64,000 bases of DNA from Murimonas intestini (GTDB lineage: Bacteria > Bacillota > Clostridia > Lachnospirales > Lachnospiraceae). The stretch is taken from the NCBI RefSeq assembly GCF_024622195.1, contig NZ_JANKBI010000001.1, forward strand, positions 744,001 through 808,000, written 5' to 3'. Shown one piece after another: positions 17,028 through 25,936 of this stretch. Below the pieces are notes generated by a model. The model made no database searches, was not told where the DNA came from, and saw only the letters and a list, made by a program, of their open reading frames with translations. The position numbers and the translations under genes are program-made. Position 1 is the stretch's first letter, and every line of letters starts with the position of its first letter.

Positions 17028-17161
17028 GCTCATATACCTCCTGGTTTCTGTCATTCTTACTGCTTTTGCAACTGTTCAGCGGCCGCTTATCTGCTTTTTG
17101 CATTTTACCGAATACAGTCACGTCAGCAATATATAATATTCTGCACAACAACATAGTTAAT

Positions 17162-17190
17162 ATTATATCAAACATGTGCAAAATATACAA
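17162..17190 (-). promoter_or_regulatory. Promoter of pfp
   Basis: On the minus strand TTGTAT (17185-17190), a 17-base spacer, TATAAT (17162-17167). The leader to the pfp start is about 130 bases. The whole gap 17028-17339 (312 bases) holds this promoter, the divergent one at 17266, an AT-rich middle, and a short fragment resembling a MITE end (GCAACTGTTCAG near 17068), but no gene. Confidence 0.75.
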
Positions 17191-17265
17191 GTTATTTCTA
17201 TAGTTTCCATCCTGGTGCTATTTTTTGAATTTTGTATATTTAATATAACTTTTTAGTATTTCCAA

Positions 17266-17294
17266 TTGAATTATTCATCATTTTGTACTACAAT
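17266..17294 (+). promoter_or_regulatory. Promoter of the UroD-family gene
   Basis: TTGAAT (17266-17271), 17-base spacer, TACAAT (17289-17294), followed by a leader of about 40 bases and the ribosome site AAGGAGGT before the ATG at 17340. Confidence 0.7.
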
Positions 17295-17339
17295 AGCAAT
17301 ATAACTTATGCGGAATTATATTTTGAAGGAGGTATCTTT

Positions 17340-18329
17340 ATGCTTACTAAACGTCAGAATCTCTTAGAAACTATCAGGGGCGGAAAACCTGACCGCTTCG
17401 TGCAGCAGTACGAAGCGCTGGAAATGGTATTTAACCCCATCATGATGCACAGCCCTGCCCCCCAGCCCGGACAGCTGAATGTGGTAAATGACTGGGGTGT
17501 GACAAATTCCTGGCCCGCCGGCACTCCCGGCGCCTTCCCTGTCCATACTCCTGACAAGATTGTTGTAAAAGATATAACAAAATGGCGGGAATATGTACAT
17601 GCACCAAATGTTAAATTTTCAGATGAGGAATGGGAACCTTTTATCAAACAGGCTGAGGCCGTGGACAGGAACGAGTATTTTGTTACTTCCTTCATTGCAC
17701 CAGGCCTCTTTGAGCACTGCCACCATCTGTGTGAGATCCAGAATGCTCTCATTAATTTCTATGAAGAGCCGGAATGTATGCATGAATTAATTGATTATCT
17801 GACTGAATGGGAATTAGCTCTCGCCAAGGAGATCTGCAGCCATCAGAAACCGGATGCCATCTTCCATCATGATGACTGGGGAAGCCAGACTTCCACCTTC
17901 ATCTCCCCTGATATGTTCAATGAATTCTTCCTGCCGGCCTATAAGAAGATATACGGCTATTATAAGGAACATGGAGTTGAGCTTATCATACATCACTCAG
18001 ATTCTTATGCGGCAACACTTGTGCCTGATATGATAGAAATGGGTATCGATATCTGGCAGGGTGTGATGACCACAAATAATATACCTGAGCTCATATCCAA
18101 ATACGGCGGAAAAATCTCCTTTATGGGCGGAATCGACAGTGCAAAGATCGATTACAGCGGCTGGTCACAGGATGTGATAGCAAAAGAAGTCCGGCGAGCA
18201 TGCGATGAAAACGGCAGGCTTTATTTCATTCCCTGCGCTTCCCAGGGCCTGGCTATAAGTACCTTCCCGGGCGTATATGAGGTTACCTCTGAGGAGATCA
18301 GTAAATACAGCAAGGAAGTATTTGGCTGA
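17340..18329 (+). CDS. Uroporphyrinogen decarboxylase-family protein (corrinoid methyltransferase-like)
   Basis: 329 residues from the ATG at 17340 with AAGGAGG upstream; an ATG 19 codons earlier is rejected. The TIM-barrel UroD/MtaA/CmuA family pattern is visible: LLETIRGGKPDRFV at the N terminus, HHDDWGSQTSTFISPDMF, IIHHSDSYAATLVPDMIEMGIDIWQG, and KISFMGGIDSA. The His-rich strands suit a metal-bound methyl transfer site rather than porphyrin binding, and no haem genes are nearby. Relatives in gut acetogens move methyl groups between substrates, corrinoid proteins and folate. No corrinoid protein is encoded next to it, so the partner must be elsewhere. Substrate unknown. Confidence 0.8.
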   Translation: MLTKRQNLLETIRGGKPDRFVQQYEALEMVFNPIMMHSPAPQPGQLNVVNDWGVTNSWPAGTPGAFPVHTPDKIVVKDITKWREYVHAPNVKFSDEEWEPFIKQAEAVDRNEYFVTSFIAPGLFEHCHHLCEIQNALINFYEEPECMHELIDYLTEWELALAKEICSHQKPDAIFHHDDWGSQTSTFISPDMFNEFFLPAYKKIYGYYKEHGVELIIHHSDSYAATLVPDMIEMGIDIWQGVMTTNNIPELISKYGGKISFMGGIDSAKIDYSGWSQDVIAKEVRRACDENGRLYFIPCASQGLAISTFPGVYEVTSEEISKYSKEVFG

Positions 18330-18349
18330 TCATAAATGATTCTAAATAA

Positions 18350-18389
18350 AAGGCTGTGCAGCCTGCCATTCCCAGCGCTGCACAGCCTT
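18350..18389 (+). terminator. Terminator of the UroD-family gene
   Basis: AAGGCTGTGCAGC and GCTGCACAGCCTT form a perfect 13-bp stem with a 14-base loop, followed by ATTATTTTCC. The preceding AAATAAA allows it also to serve the convergent gene ending at 18440. Confidence 0.85.
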
Positions 18390-18439
18390 ATTATTTTCCT
18401 CTGTAAATCCACAGATCTGCCAAATAGTTACCTTTCCCC

Positions 18440-20128
18440 TTATACTTTAAAGCAGCTTCCGCCCACAAATTCCCTCAGTATGGAATTCATGGGTATGCTT
18501 TCGCTTGGAATCCCCACAAAATAATCCAGGAATTTAAGAAGCCTCTTCGCCTCTCTGTATTCCGGCTCATCCCTGCCGATCCCAAATAAAAGTGGCTCCG
18601 CATAGATCTTCAGGGCCGCCAGCTCATAGACAAGGGCTGAATTAAACATAATGTCCGCATTTTCCTGATGGGGGAATATATAATTTTCTTCACCCCTGCG
18701 CACTGAAGACCACATAGCGATCGTCCCTTTTGCAGGTGTTCCCCTTGTCATGGCATCACGCACGATCCTTCTCAGCAGCCGCCCGTCTGTTGTGGGTATC
18801 CTGTTGTGTTCATCAATATTCAGCTGTGTGAGGGCGCTGATATATATCTTGAACTTGCTCTCTGCCGGAAGTGCATGTGACATCTGGTCATTTAAGGAAT
18901 GGATGCCCTCGATCACAAGAATATCATCCTTTCCAAGCTTCTTATACCTTCCCTTGTACTCTCTCTTACCCGTTCTGAAATTATAAACCGGCAGCTCTAC
19001 TCTCCTGCCCTCCAGAAGATCCTTCATATCCCTGTTAAAAAGTTCTACGTCCAGAGCTTCCAGACATTCGAAATCATGTTTTCCATGCTCATCAAGAGGA
19101 GTCTTATCCCTGTCTATAAAGTAATCATCAACTGGAATAGGATGAGGATTTAAGCCGTGGGCTGATAACTGTATGGACAGCCTGTGGGAAAATGTAGTCT
19201 TGCCTGATGACGACGGCCCCGCGATCAGGATAATCTTTTTATCCGGCTGCGCCGCAATCATTGCCGCCATTTCTCCTATCTTCTTTTCCTGAAGCGCTTC
19301 CTGGATCAGGATCAGCTCCCTTATGTCCCTGTGTACAATGTACTGGTTCAGATCAGATACTGTGGTAATATCCAGCATCTCCCCCCATTTCAGGGATTCC
19401 TTCTGCACATTGAATATTTTGGACCGGGGATTGAATGAAGGCACCTCCCTCGGACTGTTCATATACGGCATCTGAAGCACAAATCCCTCATCATACAGAC
19501 AGAGGTCAAAATACTTCAGGTATGAAGTGTCGGGAACCATATACCCGTAAAAATAATCTTCAAAGCCGTCCAGATCATAAATATTTACTTTTGAAACTCG
19601 TCTGTAATGAAACAGCTCTTCCTTATCATGCATCTCATATTTTCTAAAAAGAGAGATGGCGTCATCTGTATTAACACTTTTCTTCACTATGGGAACTGCT
19701 CTTTCAACCAGCTGCAGCATATAGGCTTTAACCTTTTTAAGCAGCTCCTCCGTCACCTCAAGACTGCCCGTTACAGTACAGTAATAACCGCTGCTTACCG
19801 CATAATGGATGCAGGCCTTTTCTATGTTCTCATGGCCTCCTTCATGGTACAGCGCCTTAAGCAGCAACAATGTCATGCTCCGCCTGTAGGCATTAAACCC
19901 TTCTTTATCAGACGTTGTAAGAAAAGTAAGGGTGCAGTCCTGGGTAAGAGTCTTTCCCAGCTCCCTCAGCCTGTTATCCTCCAGTACCAGCACTATGTCA
20001 TTTACTTTTCCAGGCTGGTATTCCCTGGCAATATCATAGTACGGTGTCCCTGCGGGATAGCTCTTTTTTTGGCCCTCTATCATGACCTGTACCATACCTG
20101 CCTCAGATGTCTTATTTATATCTGTCAT
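18440..20128 (-). CDS. TGS-domain / uridine-kinase-type nucleoside kinase fusion
   Basis: 562 residues. An N-terminal TGS-like region (about 12-75; VMIEGQKKSYPAGTPYYDIA), then a segment resembling the ThrRS second additional domain (about 80-200), then a P-loop kinase with Walker A IAGPSSSGKTTFS near residue 300, PIPVDDYFIDRD, and VIEGIHSLND, all typical of uridine kinases and phosphoribulokinases. Such fusions occur widely in clostridia; the function of the N-terminal part is not known. The start has GGGGAGG at a long spacing of 12; a later ATG at codon 12 with GAGG is possible. It is last in the dgt-dnaG-rpoD operon. Confidence 0.85.
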   Translation of the reverse strand: MTDINKTSEAGMVQVMIEGQKKSYPAGTPYYDIAREYQPGKVNDIVLVLEDNRLRELGKTLTQDCTLTFLTTSDKEGFNAYRRSMTLLLLKALYHEGGHENIEKACIHYAVSSGYYCTVTGSLEVTEELLKKVKAYMLQLVERAVPIVKKSVNTDDAISLFRKYEMHDKEELFHYRRVSKVNIYDLDGFEDYFYGYMVPDTSYLKYFDLCLYDEGFVLQMPYMNSPREVPSFNPRSKIFNVQKESLKWGEMLDITTVSDLNQYIVHRDIRELILIQEALQEKKIGEMAAMIAAQPDKKIILIAGPSSSGKTTFSHRLSIQLSAHGLNPHPIPVDDYFIDRDKTPLDEHGKHDFECLEALDVELFNRDMKDLLEGRRVELPVYNFRTGKREYKGRYKKLGKDDILVIEGIHSLNDQMSHALPAESKFKIYISALTQLNIDEHNRIPTTDGRLLRRIVRDAMTRGTPAKGTIAMWSSVRRGEENYIFPHQENADIMFNSALVYELAALKIYAEPLLFGIGRDEPEYREAKRLLKFLDYFVGIPSESIPMNSILREFVGGSCFKV

Positions 20129-20157
20129 ATATAGCGCGTTCCTCCCCTCTTATATTC

Positions 20158-20946
20158 TTAAAGGATCCTGAATGGATTCCTGACAGGCTCCAAATACACC
20201 TCCAGATCAGGGTGATTTTTCTTCATATATTCCTCCATCTGGCTGATGAATATATGCTCAAGCCCGTAATGACCGGCATCTATCACCGCAAGACCCTGCA
20301 TCATGCTGTCAATCCCTTCATGATGTCCGAAATCTCCGCTGATCAGTACCTCCGCACCTGTCCAAATGGCCGGCTGCACCATGCTTTTTCCTGAACCCGG
20401 CGATACAGCTGCCCTGCTGACAACCTTCTCTTCATCCCCGTATAGGATCACATGTTCAAGCCCGAAGACCCTTTTGACAAGCTCACAGCATTCCTTCAAA
20501 GTCACAGGCGCAGGAAGCCATCCTGTCCTGCCAAATCCCTCAGGCTCCCCTGTCACTTCATTGGTGCAGGTGATATCCAGCACTTCTTCATCCCGAAGCC
20601 CCAGCATCCGGGAGGCAAGAGGAGCCATCATTGCCACATCATAATTTGTATGCATGGCATAGCAGGATATATCACTTTGAATCAGTTCTACCAGCCTTCT
20701 GCCGGTAAAATCGTCAGTATTTACTTTTCTGACAGGTGAAAATAACAGGGGATGATGTGTCAGCAGCATGTCCGCCCCTTTTTCTTTGGCATCCCGGATC
20801 ACCTCATCCGTGGCATCCAGCCCAATATAGACCCTTTTTACCTCTTTCTCCCTGCGTCCTGCCATAAGCCCTGGATTATCCCAGCCTGCGGCATAAGACA
20901 GCGGAAAACTCTCCTCCAGCTTCTCAATCAGATCACCGCATTTCAT
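20158..20946 (-). CDS. Nif3-like dinuclear metal-centre protein
   Basis: 262 residues from the ATG at 20946 (AAGGAG seven bases upstream). Nif3/YbgI/YqfO family: DLIEKLEESFPLSYAAGWDNPGL at the start, the metal ligands in LLTHHPLLF and AMHTNYD, and GDFGHHEGIDSM near the C terminus. The family forms hexameric rings with a two-metal site; the biological reaction is unsettled, with GTP cyclohydrolase type 2 activity reported for some. It overlaps trmK by 14 bases, a pairing conserved across Bacillota. Confidence 0.93.
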   Translation of the reverse strand: MKCGDLIEKLEESFPLSYAAGWDNPGLMAGRREKEVKRVYIGLDATDEVIRDAKEKGADMLLTHHPLLFSPVRKVNTDDFTGRRLVELIQSDISCYAMHTNYDVAMMAPLASRMLGLRDEEVLDITCTNEVTGEPEGFGRTGWLPAPVTLKECCELVKRVFGLEHVILYGDEEKVVSRAAVSPGSGKSMVQPAIWTGAEVLISGDFGHHEGIDSMMQGLAVIDAGHYGLEHIFISQMEEYMKKNHPDLEVYLEPVRNPFRIL

Positions 20947-21637
20947 AATAACACTCCTTCGCTCTTGCTGCACATGCCAGCTTTTCTTCTATCTCACATT
21001 TTCTTGCCCTGGCCGGCTCTCCATCTCTGCCAACAAGCCCCTGCAGCACATTGCCCAGGACAGCCTGCTCCCATTCCAGATACTTAAAAAGGCATTCATG
21101 CCTTTTTCTTAACAGGACAGGTCCATACATGAACTCCAGATCAGAGAGGCTGCCCTCCTGCCGGGCATGCATCACCCTCATCATAGGGTAATACTTTCCG
21201 TCCTCCAGCACCATCTCTTCATCCTCTATCTCATACCCGTTTCCATACAGGAATCTTCTCACTTCCTCCAGCCCGGACTGCGGCTGGAGGACAATACGTT
21301 CCACACCCTCCAGCACGTCACGTCCTTCACGGAGGATCTTCTGTACCAGTCCTCCGCCCATCCCTGCGATCACTACCCAGTCCGCTTCCCCCTCCTTCAG
21401 GGCCTGCACCCCGTCAGATAAGCGCGTCATGATCTTTGATGAGAGTCCATGGCTCCTTATATTTGCCTCTGCCCTTTCAAGCGGTCCTCTGTTCACATCC
21501 ATGGCGATACTTGCCGCCGCTCTTCCTTCTTCCACCAGATATATCGGTATGTATCCGTGATCCGTGCCCACATCCGCAAGACATCTTGCGGAAGTTACCA
21601 TACCAGCAACGGACAATAGTCTTTTTGATAACTGCAT
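20933..21637 (-). CDS. trmK: tRNA (adenine(22)-N1)-methyltransferase
   Basis: 234 residues. SAM-dependent Rossmann methyltransferase that makes m1A22 in tRNA. LADVGTDHGYIPIYLVEEG is the SAM-binding strand and loop, DVNRGPLERAEANI follows, and VIAGMGGGLVQKIL and LQPQSGLEEVRRFL are family motifs. A C-terminal helical part (ELEFMYGPVLLRKR-like) is present. Begins 20 bases after rpoD. Confidence 0.93.
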   Translation of the reverse strand: MQLSKRLLSVAGMVTSARCLADVGTDHGYIPIYLVEEGRAAASIAMDVNRGPLERAEANIRSHGLSSKIMTRLSDGVQALKEGEADWVVIAGMGGGLVQKILREGRDVLEGVERIVLQPQSGLEEVRRFLYGNGYEIEDEEMVLEDGKYYPMMRVMHARQEGSLSDLEFMYGPVLLRKRHECLFKYLEWEQAVLGNVLQGLVGRDGEPARARKCEIEEKLACAARAKECYYEMR

Positions 21638-21656
21638 TTTAATGATAACTCCCTGT

Positions 21657-22736
21657 CTATTCCAGAAAATCCTTCAGCTTGCGGCTGCGGCTTGGATGGC
21701 GCAGCTTCCGCAGCGCTTTAGCCTCAATCTGACGGATCCTTTCTCTGGTTACTTCAAATTCTTTTCCAACTTCTTCTAATGTCCTGGCCCTTCCGTCCTC
21801 CAGCCCGAACCGGAGGCTTAAGACCTTCCGCTCCCTGCTTGTAAGAGTGTCCATGACCTCTCCCAGCTGCTCCCGGAGCAGTGCAAACGCCGCAGCCTCA
21901 GCAGGAACAGGCACATTATCGTCCCTGATAAAATCTCCCAGATGGCTGTCTTCCTCTTCACCCACAGGCGACTCCAGTGATACTGGTTCCTGGGAAATTT
22001 TCCTGATCTCCTGTACCCTGTCAACAGAAAGCCCCACTGCCAAAGCTACTTCCTCAGAACTGGGTTCCCTTCCCAGCTCCTGCAGCAGCTGCCTGGAGGC
22101 TTTTGTCACCCTGTTGATCGTCTCAACCATATGCACAGGGATCCTGATCGTCCTGGCCTGGTCGGCGATAGCCCTTGTGATGGCCTGGCGTATCCACCAG
22201 GTAGCATAAGTGCTGAATTTAAACCCTTTCTGATGGTCAAATTTATCGACAGCTTTAATAAGGCCCAGGTTTCCTTCCTGGATAAGGTCCAGAAGCTGCA
22301 TCCCTCTTCCTGAATACCTCTTCGCTATACTCACCACAAGACGAAGGTTCGATTCCGCCAGCCGCTTTTTGGCCTCCTCGTCCCCCTGCTCTATCAAAAG
22401 CGCCAGTCTCGTCTCCTCCTCCGGAGTCAGCAGCGGAACTTTGCCTATCTCCTTCAGATACATGCGCACAGGATCATCTGTGCCGACTCCTTCCGGGACA
22501 GACAGATCTATCTCCTCCGGGACGATCTCCTCTTCTTCCTCCAGAAATTCCGGCACCTCTTCATTAACCTGCAAAACATCCACGCCGTGCTCTTCTAAAA
22601 ACTCCAGAACTTTATCACATTTTTCCTCACTCCAGTCCTGTCTGGGGAAAAAATTAAAGATTTCTTCGTACTCTAATACATTCTTTCGTTTTTTTGCATA
22701 TTCCAGTAAGGTCTTTAATTGTTCTTCCACTGCCAT
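21657..22736 (-). CDS. rpoD: RNA polymerase sigma factor RpoD (housekeeping sigma, copy 1)
   Basis: 359 residues, lacking the large non-conserved region of proteobacterial sigma-70. Region 1.2 (DPVRMYLKEIGKVPLLTPEEE), region 2 (LRLVVSIAKRYSGRGMQLLDLIQEGNLGLIKAVDKFD, then FSTYATWWIRQAI), region 3 (GREPSSEEVA) and region 4 (TSRERKVLSLRFGLEDG, VTRERIRQIEAKALRKLRHP) are all intact. An acidic stretch (EFLEEEEEIVPEEI) lies in region 1. Its place between dnaG and trmK is the classical position of the primary sigma gene. A second rpoD is at 43443. Confidence 0.95.
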   Translation of the reverse strand: MAVEEQLKTLLEYAKKRKNVLEYEEIFNFFPRQDWSEEKCDKVLEFLEEHGVDVLQVNEEVPEFLEEEEEIVPEEIDLSVPEGVGTDDPVRMYLKEIGKVPLLTPEEETRLALLIEQGDEEAKKRLAESNLRLVVSIAKRYSGRGMQLLDLIQEGNLGLIKAVDKFDHQKGFKFSTYATWWIRQAITRAIADQARTIRIPVHMVETINRVTKASRQLLQELGREPSSEEVALAVGLSVDRVQEIRKISQEPVSLESPVGEEEDSHLGDFIRDDNVPVPAEAAAFALLREQLGEVMDTLTSRERKVLSLRFGLEDGRARTLEEVGKEFEVTRERIRQIEAKALRKLRHPSRSRKLKDFLE

Positions 22737-22795
22737 TACCTTCCTTCCGTAGCACCATCCCGGCGTTTCACTCTCATTTATCCTGTATTCTTTCC

Positions 22796-24565
22796 CTAAT
22801 CCAGGGAAATATGCAGCTTTTCAAGATCCTGCAGACGTCTCTTGCTCATGACTATCTGCTGAAGTCCGGCTAAATCCGCAGGGTCCAAATGAGCCGTCTG
22901 ATATTCGATGCTGTTCTGCACGATTTTTCCAATTGTTTCTTTGACTGCTTTTGACAGTTCCTCCTTTGTCTCCACTCTTATATTTGTATTAAACAGCGCC
23001 GCCGCTTCCCTCTGCTGTTCCGGCTCCATAAAATGATTTATGATCTTGGCGGGATTCAATTCGCCCCCTTCATACTGCTCAAAAAGCATTTCAGCCACTG
23101 TCCTGTACATCTCTGTAGTAAAATCCTTTGGACCGATATACTCTTTCACTGTCTTAAAAAGAGAGGGGTTTTCAATCAGCCATGTGAGCAGGAGCCGCTG
23201 GGATTTCTGCATTCCGTCATCCTTCACCTCTGCCTGCCGTCTTGGCCGTACAACCGTGTTCTCTGCTGCCGCAGCGCCCCGCAGCGCCATCCTGTTTACC
23301 AGCTTTCTCAGATTATCAAAGCCGATATGGTATTTGGCAGCCGTGGCCTCAATATAATTTTCCCTCTCCAGCTCCACCTCAAACGCTGCCAGCTTTTTCG
23401 CCGTCTCGTTAAAAAATGAGGTCTTGCCCTCAGGGTCTTTCATATCATATTCTTTTTCCAGTACAGATATTTCAAACATAAAGCTGTTTTCTGCTTTATC
23501 TATCCTCTCCTGGAATGCTTCTGCACCTTCCGCTTTAATAAACTCATCAGGATCCTTATACGGATCCATATGCAGCACTCTTGCAGCTATCCCTGCCGCC
23601 TTCAGGATGGGAACAGCCCTGAGGGCGGCTTTTGTGCCTGCAGCGTCACTGTCATAGGTGAGGATCACCTCGTCGGTATACCTTTTCAGCAGGCTGGCAT
23701 GCTGCGTGGTGAGCGCTGTGCCAAGAGAGGCCACTGCATTCTTAAAGCCTGCCTGATGCATGGAAATCACATCCATATATCCCTCACATACAAGCAGATT
23801 CTTTTGCCTGGAGGTTCTGGCGATATTCAGCCCGTAGAGGTTTCTGCTCTTGTCAAATACCTTTGTCTCCGGAGAGTTTAAGTATTTGGGCTTTCCGTCC
23901 CCCATAACACGGCCGCCGAATCCGATCACCCTGCCGTTCACATCCATGATGGGGAATATGACCCTGTTCCAGAATTTATCATACATGCCGTGACGCTCGT
24001 CCACATTCATCAGTCCTGATTCTCTGAGCAGCTCGTCCGATATGCCCTGTTTTTTCAGATACCGGTACAGGTCATCACTGTACTTGTTTGCATATCCCAG
24101 CCCGAATCCCTTGATCGTCTCGTCTGAAAGCCGGCGTCCTTTCAGGTATTCCATGGCCTGGGCTCCATTCTCTGTCCGCAGCTGGTAATAGAAATACTTG
24201 GCAGCCATTTTATTAAGCTCCAGTATGCGCCCTTTCAGATCCTGCTGTTTCCTCATCTCTGCAGAATACTCCTGCTCAGGCAGAGTTACCCCTGCCCGCT
24301 CAGCCAGGAATTTCAGCGCCTCAGGAAAGGAATAATTCTCATATTCCATTATGAAAGTAAATACATTCCCTCCTGCGCCGCAGCCAAAGCAGTAGTACAT
24401 CTGCTTTCCGGGGCTGACAGAAAATGAAGGGGATTTCTCATTATGGAACGGGCACAGCCCAAAATAAGAGCTCCCTTTTCGTTGCAGCTTCACATACCCT
24501 GAAATCACATCCACAATATCATTTTTTTCTCTTATCTCTTCTACAAGTTCTTCTGGGTAATACAT
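22796..24565 (-). CDS. dnaG: DNA primase
   Basis: 589 residues. The N-terminal CHC2 zinc domain has Cys38, His41, Cys59 and Cys62 (CPFHNEKSPSFSVSPGKQ then CFGCGAGG). The TOPRIM core shows LLVCEGYMDVISMHQAG and TYDSDAAGTKAA with the acidic metal ligands. FGGRVMGDGKPKYLNSPET is typical of the RNA polymerase domain. The C-terminal 150 residues would bind DnaB helicase. It lies 12 bases after dgt and is followed by rpoD. Confidence 0.96.
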   Translation of the reverse strand: MYYPEELVEEIREKNDIVDVISGYVKLQRKGSSYFGLCPFHNEKSPSFSVSPGKQMYYCFGCGAGGNVFTFIMEYENYSFPEALKFLAERAGVTLPEQEYSAEMRKQQDLKGRILELNKMAAKYFYYQLRTENGAQAMEYLKGRRLSDETIKGFGLGYANKYSDDLYRYLKKQGISDELLRESGLMNVDERHGMYDKFWNRVIFPIMDVNGRVIGFGGRVMGDGKPKYLNSPETKVFDKSRNLYGLNIARTSRQKNLLVCEGYMDVISMHQAGFKNAVASLGTALTTQHASLLKRYTDEVILTYDSDAAGTKAALRAVPILKAAGIAARVLHMDPYKDPDEFIKAEGAEAFQERIDKAENSFMFEISVLEKEYDMKDPEGKTSFFNETAKKLAAFEVELERENYIEATAAKYHIGFDNLRKLVNRMALRGAAAAENTVVRPRRQAEVKDDGMQKSQRLLLTWLIENPSLFKTVKEYIGPKDFTTEMYRTVAEMLFEQYEGGELNPAKIINHFMEPEQQREAAALFNTNIRVETKEELSKAVKETIGKIVQNSIEYQTAHLDPADLAGLQQIVMSKRRLQDLEKLHISLD

Positions 24566-24577
24566 TTATGTCTCTCC

Positions 24578-25582
24578 TTAATACTGCCATGCTTTTGGGA
24601 TGAACAGCTCGCTGAATCTGGCCATTGAATACTGGTCTGTCATCCCGGCTATGTAGTCACAAACGACCCGCTCTTCTGCTTCGCCTCTGTCTATAAGCTC
24701 CAGATATTCAGCGGGCATGGCATCCAAATGGCGGCTGTAATAGCCATAGAGCTCTCTGAGCATATTCTTGGCCTTAGATTCCTCGCTCTTTGCCTTTGGA
24801 TTTTTGTAGACATGCTCAAACATAAAATGCCTCAGATCCTGCATGGCTTTTTCCATGTGGGGAGACATGATGATGTCCGGCCTGCCCTCGCTGTTTCGCA
24901 CAATATCATGTATCAGCGTATTTAAGCGTTCACGAATAGTATAGCCCAGAATCCTCCGATATTCCAGTGGAATCTCTTCTTCCGTTAAAATTCCCGCACG
25001 TTCGGCATCGTCGATGTCATGGTTTATATAGGCTATCTTGTCAGAGAGACGGACGATCTTTCCTTCCAGCGTACTTGGGCTGCCCGCTGTCCTGTGGTTC
25101 AATATGCCGTCCCTCACTTCCCAGGTCAGGTTCAGCCCCCTGCCTTTCTTTTCCAGAAGCTCCACCACCCTCAGGCTCTGCTCAAAGTGTGTAAATCCCA
25201 GAGGACAGACTTCATTGAGCGCACTTTCCCCTGAATGGCCAAATGGTGTATGCCCCAGATCATGTCCCAGAGCTATGGCCTCTGTCAGGTCTTCATTCAT
25301 TCTCAAAGCCCTGGCAATCGTCCTGGCTGTCTGAGACACCTCAAGTGTGTGGGTGAGGCGCGTCCTGTAATGATCCCCCTGGGGGGTCAGAAAGACCTGT
25401 GTCTTATGCTTCAGCCTGCGAAAAGCCTTAGAATGCAGTATCCTGTCTCTGTCTCTTTGATATACAGGGCGGATGTCACACTGTTCTTCAAAGACATCCC
25501 TGCCCCTTGAATTCCTGCTCAGTGATGCAAACGGGCTGAAATACTCCTCTTCCCGAAGCTCAGCCATCTCACGTATCGTCAT
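24578..25582 (-). CDS. dgt: dGTPase-like HD-domain triphosphohydrolase
   Basis: 334 residues. The HD motif is complete: HSKAFRRLKHKTQVF, RLTHTLEVSQ, ALGHDLGHTPFGHSGE and DKIAYINHDIDDA. The enzyme class cleaves dNTPs to nucleoside and triphosphate. GGGAGG lies nine bases before the ATG. It is the first gene of the dnaG-rpoD transcript, an arrangement common in clostridia. Confidence 0.92.
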   Translation of the reverse strand: MTIREMAELREEEYFSPFASLSRNSRGRDVFEEQCDIRPVYQRDRDRILHSKAFRRLKHKTQVFLTPQGDHYRTRLTHTLEVSQTARTIARALRMNEDLTEAIALGHDLGHTPFGHSGESALNEVCPLGFTHFEQSLRVVELLEKKGRGLNLTWEVRDGILNHRTAGSPSTLEGKIVRLSDKIAYINHDIDDAERAGILTEEEIPLEYRRILGYTIRERLNTLIHDIVRNSEGRPDIIMSPHMEKAMQDLRHFMFEHVYKNPKAKSEESKAKNMLRELYGYYSRHLDAMPAEYLELIDRGEAEERVVCDYIAGMTDQYSMARFSELFIPKAWQY

Positions 25583-25695
25583 AGCGCCATTCCTCCCTAC
25601 CAGTATTTTTAATGCTGCTATTCACGGCTCCGATAAAAGCGCGGTTCCGCGGATAATAATTTTCTAATGCCTCATAACCAACTTCTGCCTTTATT

Positions 25696-25701
25696 ATTAT
25701 A
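25696..25701 (-). promoter_or_regulatory. Candidate -10 box upstream of dgt
   Basis: A perfect TATAAT on the minus strand in the very AT-rich stretch 25680-25743, about 115 bases before the dgt ATG. No convincing -35 box is seen at 16-18 bases, so the call is weak. The leader includes a small hairpin (CGCGG-AA-CCGCG, near 25648). The rest of the 310-base gap 25583-25892 is the tandem repeat. Confidence 0.35.
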
Positions 25702-25743
25702 TTCTGCAAAAAAATTTATTTTCCTTTATTTTTCCAAAAATTT

Positions 25744-25936
25744 TATACACCTCCGTGCATCCCATAATTTAATCCTGCGGATGGGCGTGCTCCGCACGAC
25801 AAGGTATACACCTCCGTGCATCCCATAATTCAGATCCTTCCGGATGGGCGTGCTCCGCACGACAAGGTATACACCTCCGTGCATCCCATAATTCACATCC
25901 TCCCGGATGGGCGTGCTCCGCACGACAAGGTATACC
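25744..25936. repeat. Three tandem copies of the 61-63 bp palindromic repeat
   Basis: Units at 25744-25804 (61 bp), 25805-25867 (63 bp) and 25868-25930 (63 bp), followed by TATACC. All share TATACACCTCCGTGCATCCC and GGATGGGCGTGCTCCGCACG; they differ only in the 12-14 bases between CATAATT and GGATGGG. The third unit enters the comEC reading frame and supplies its last codons and stop. Each unit can fold (CGTGC-GGA-GCACG; CATCC with GGATG; complementary ends). A solo copy is at 239-300. There are no spacers, so this is not a CRISPR array. Confidence 0.92.

Noticed and set aside
25726..25923. Small repeated protein of 65 residues (RSTPIRKDLNYGMHGGVYLV units)
   Set aside because: It is only the translation of the tandem DNA repeats; the units differ in length by 2 bases so the frame is lost in the first unit, and there is no ribosome site.
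25744..25930. Possible short CRISPR array
   Set aside because: The repeated unit is contiguous with no unique spacers, is over 60 bp long, and a single copy occurs elsewhere.
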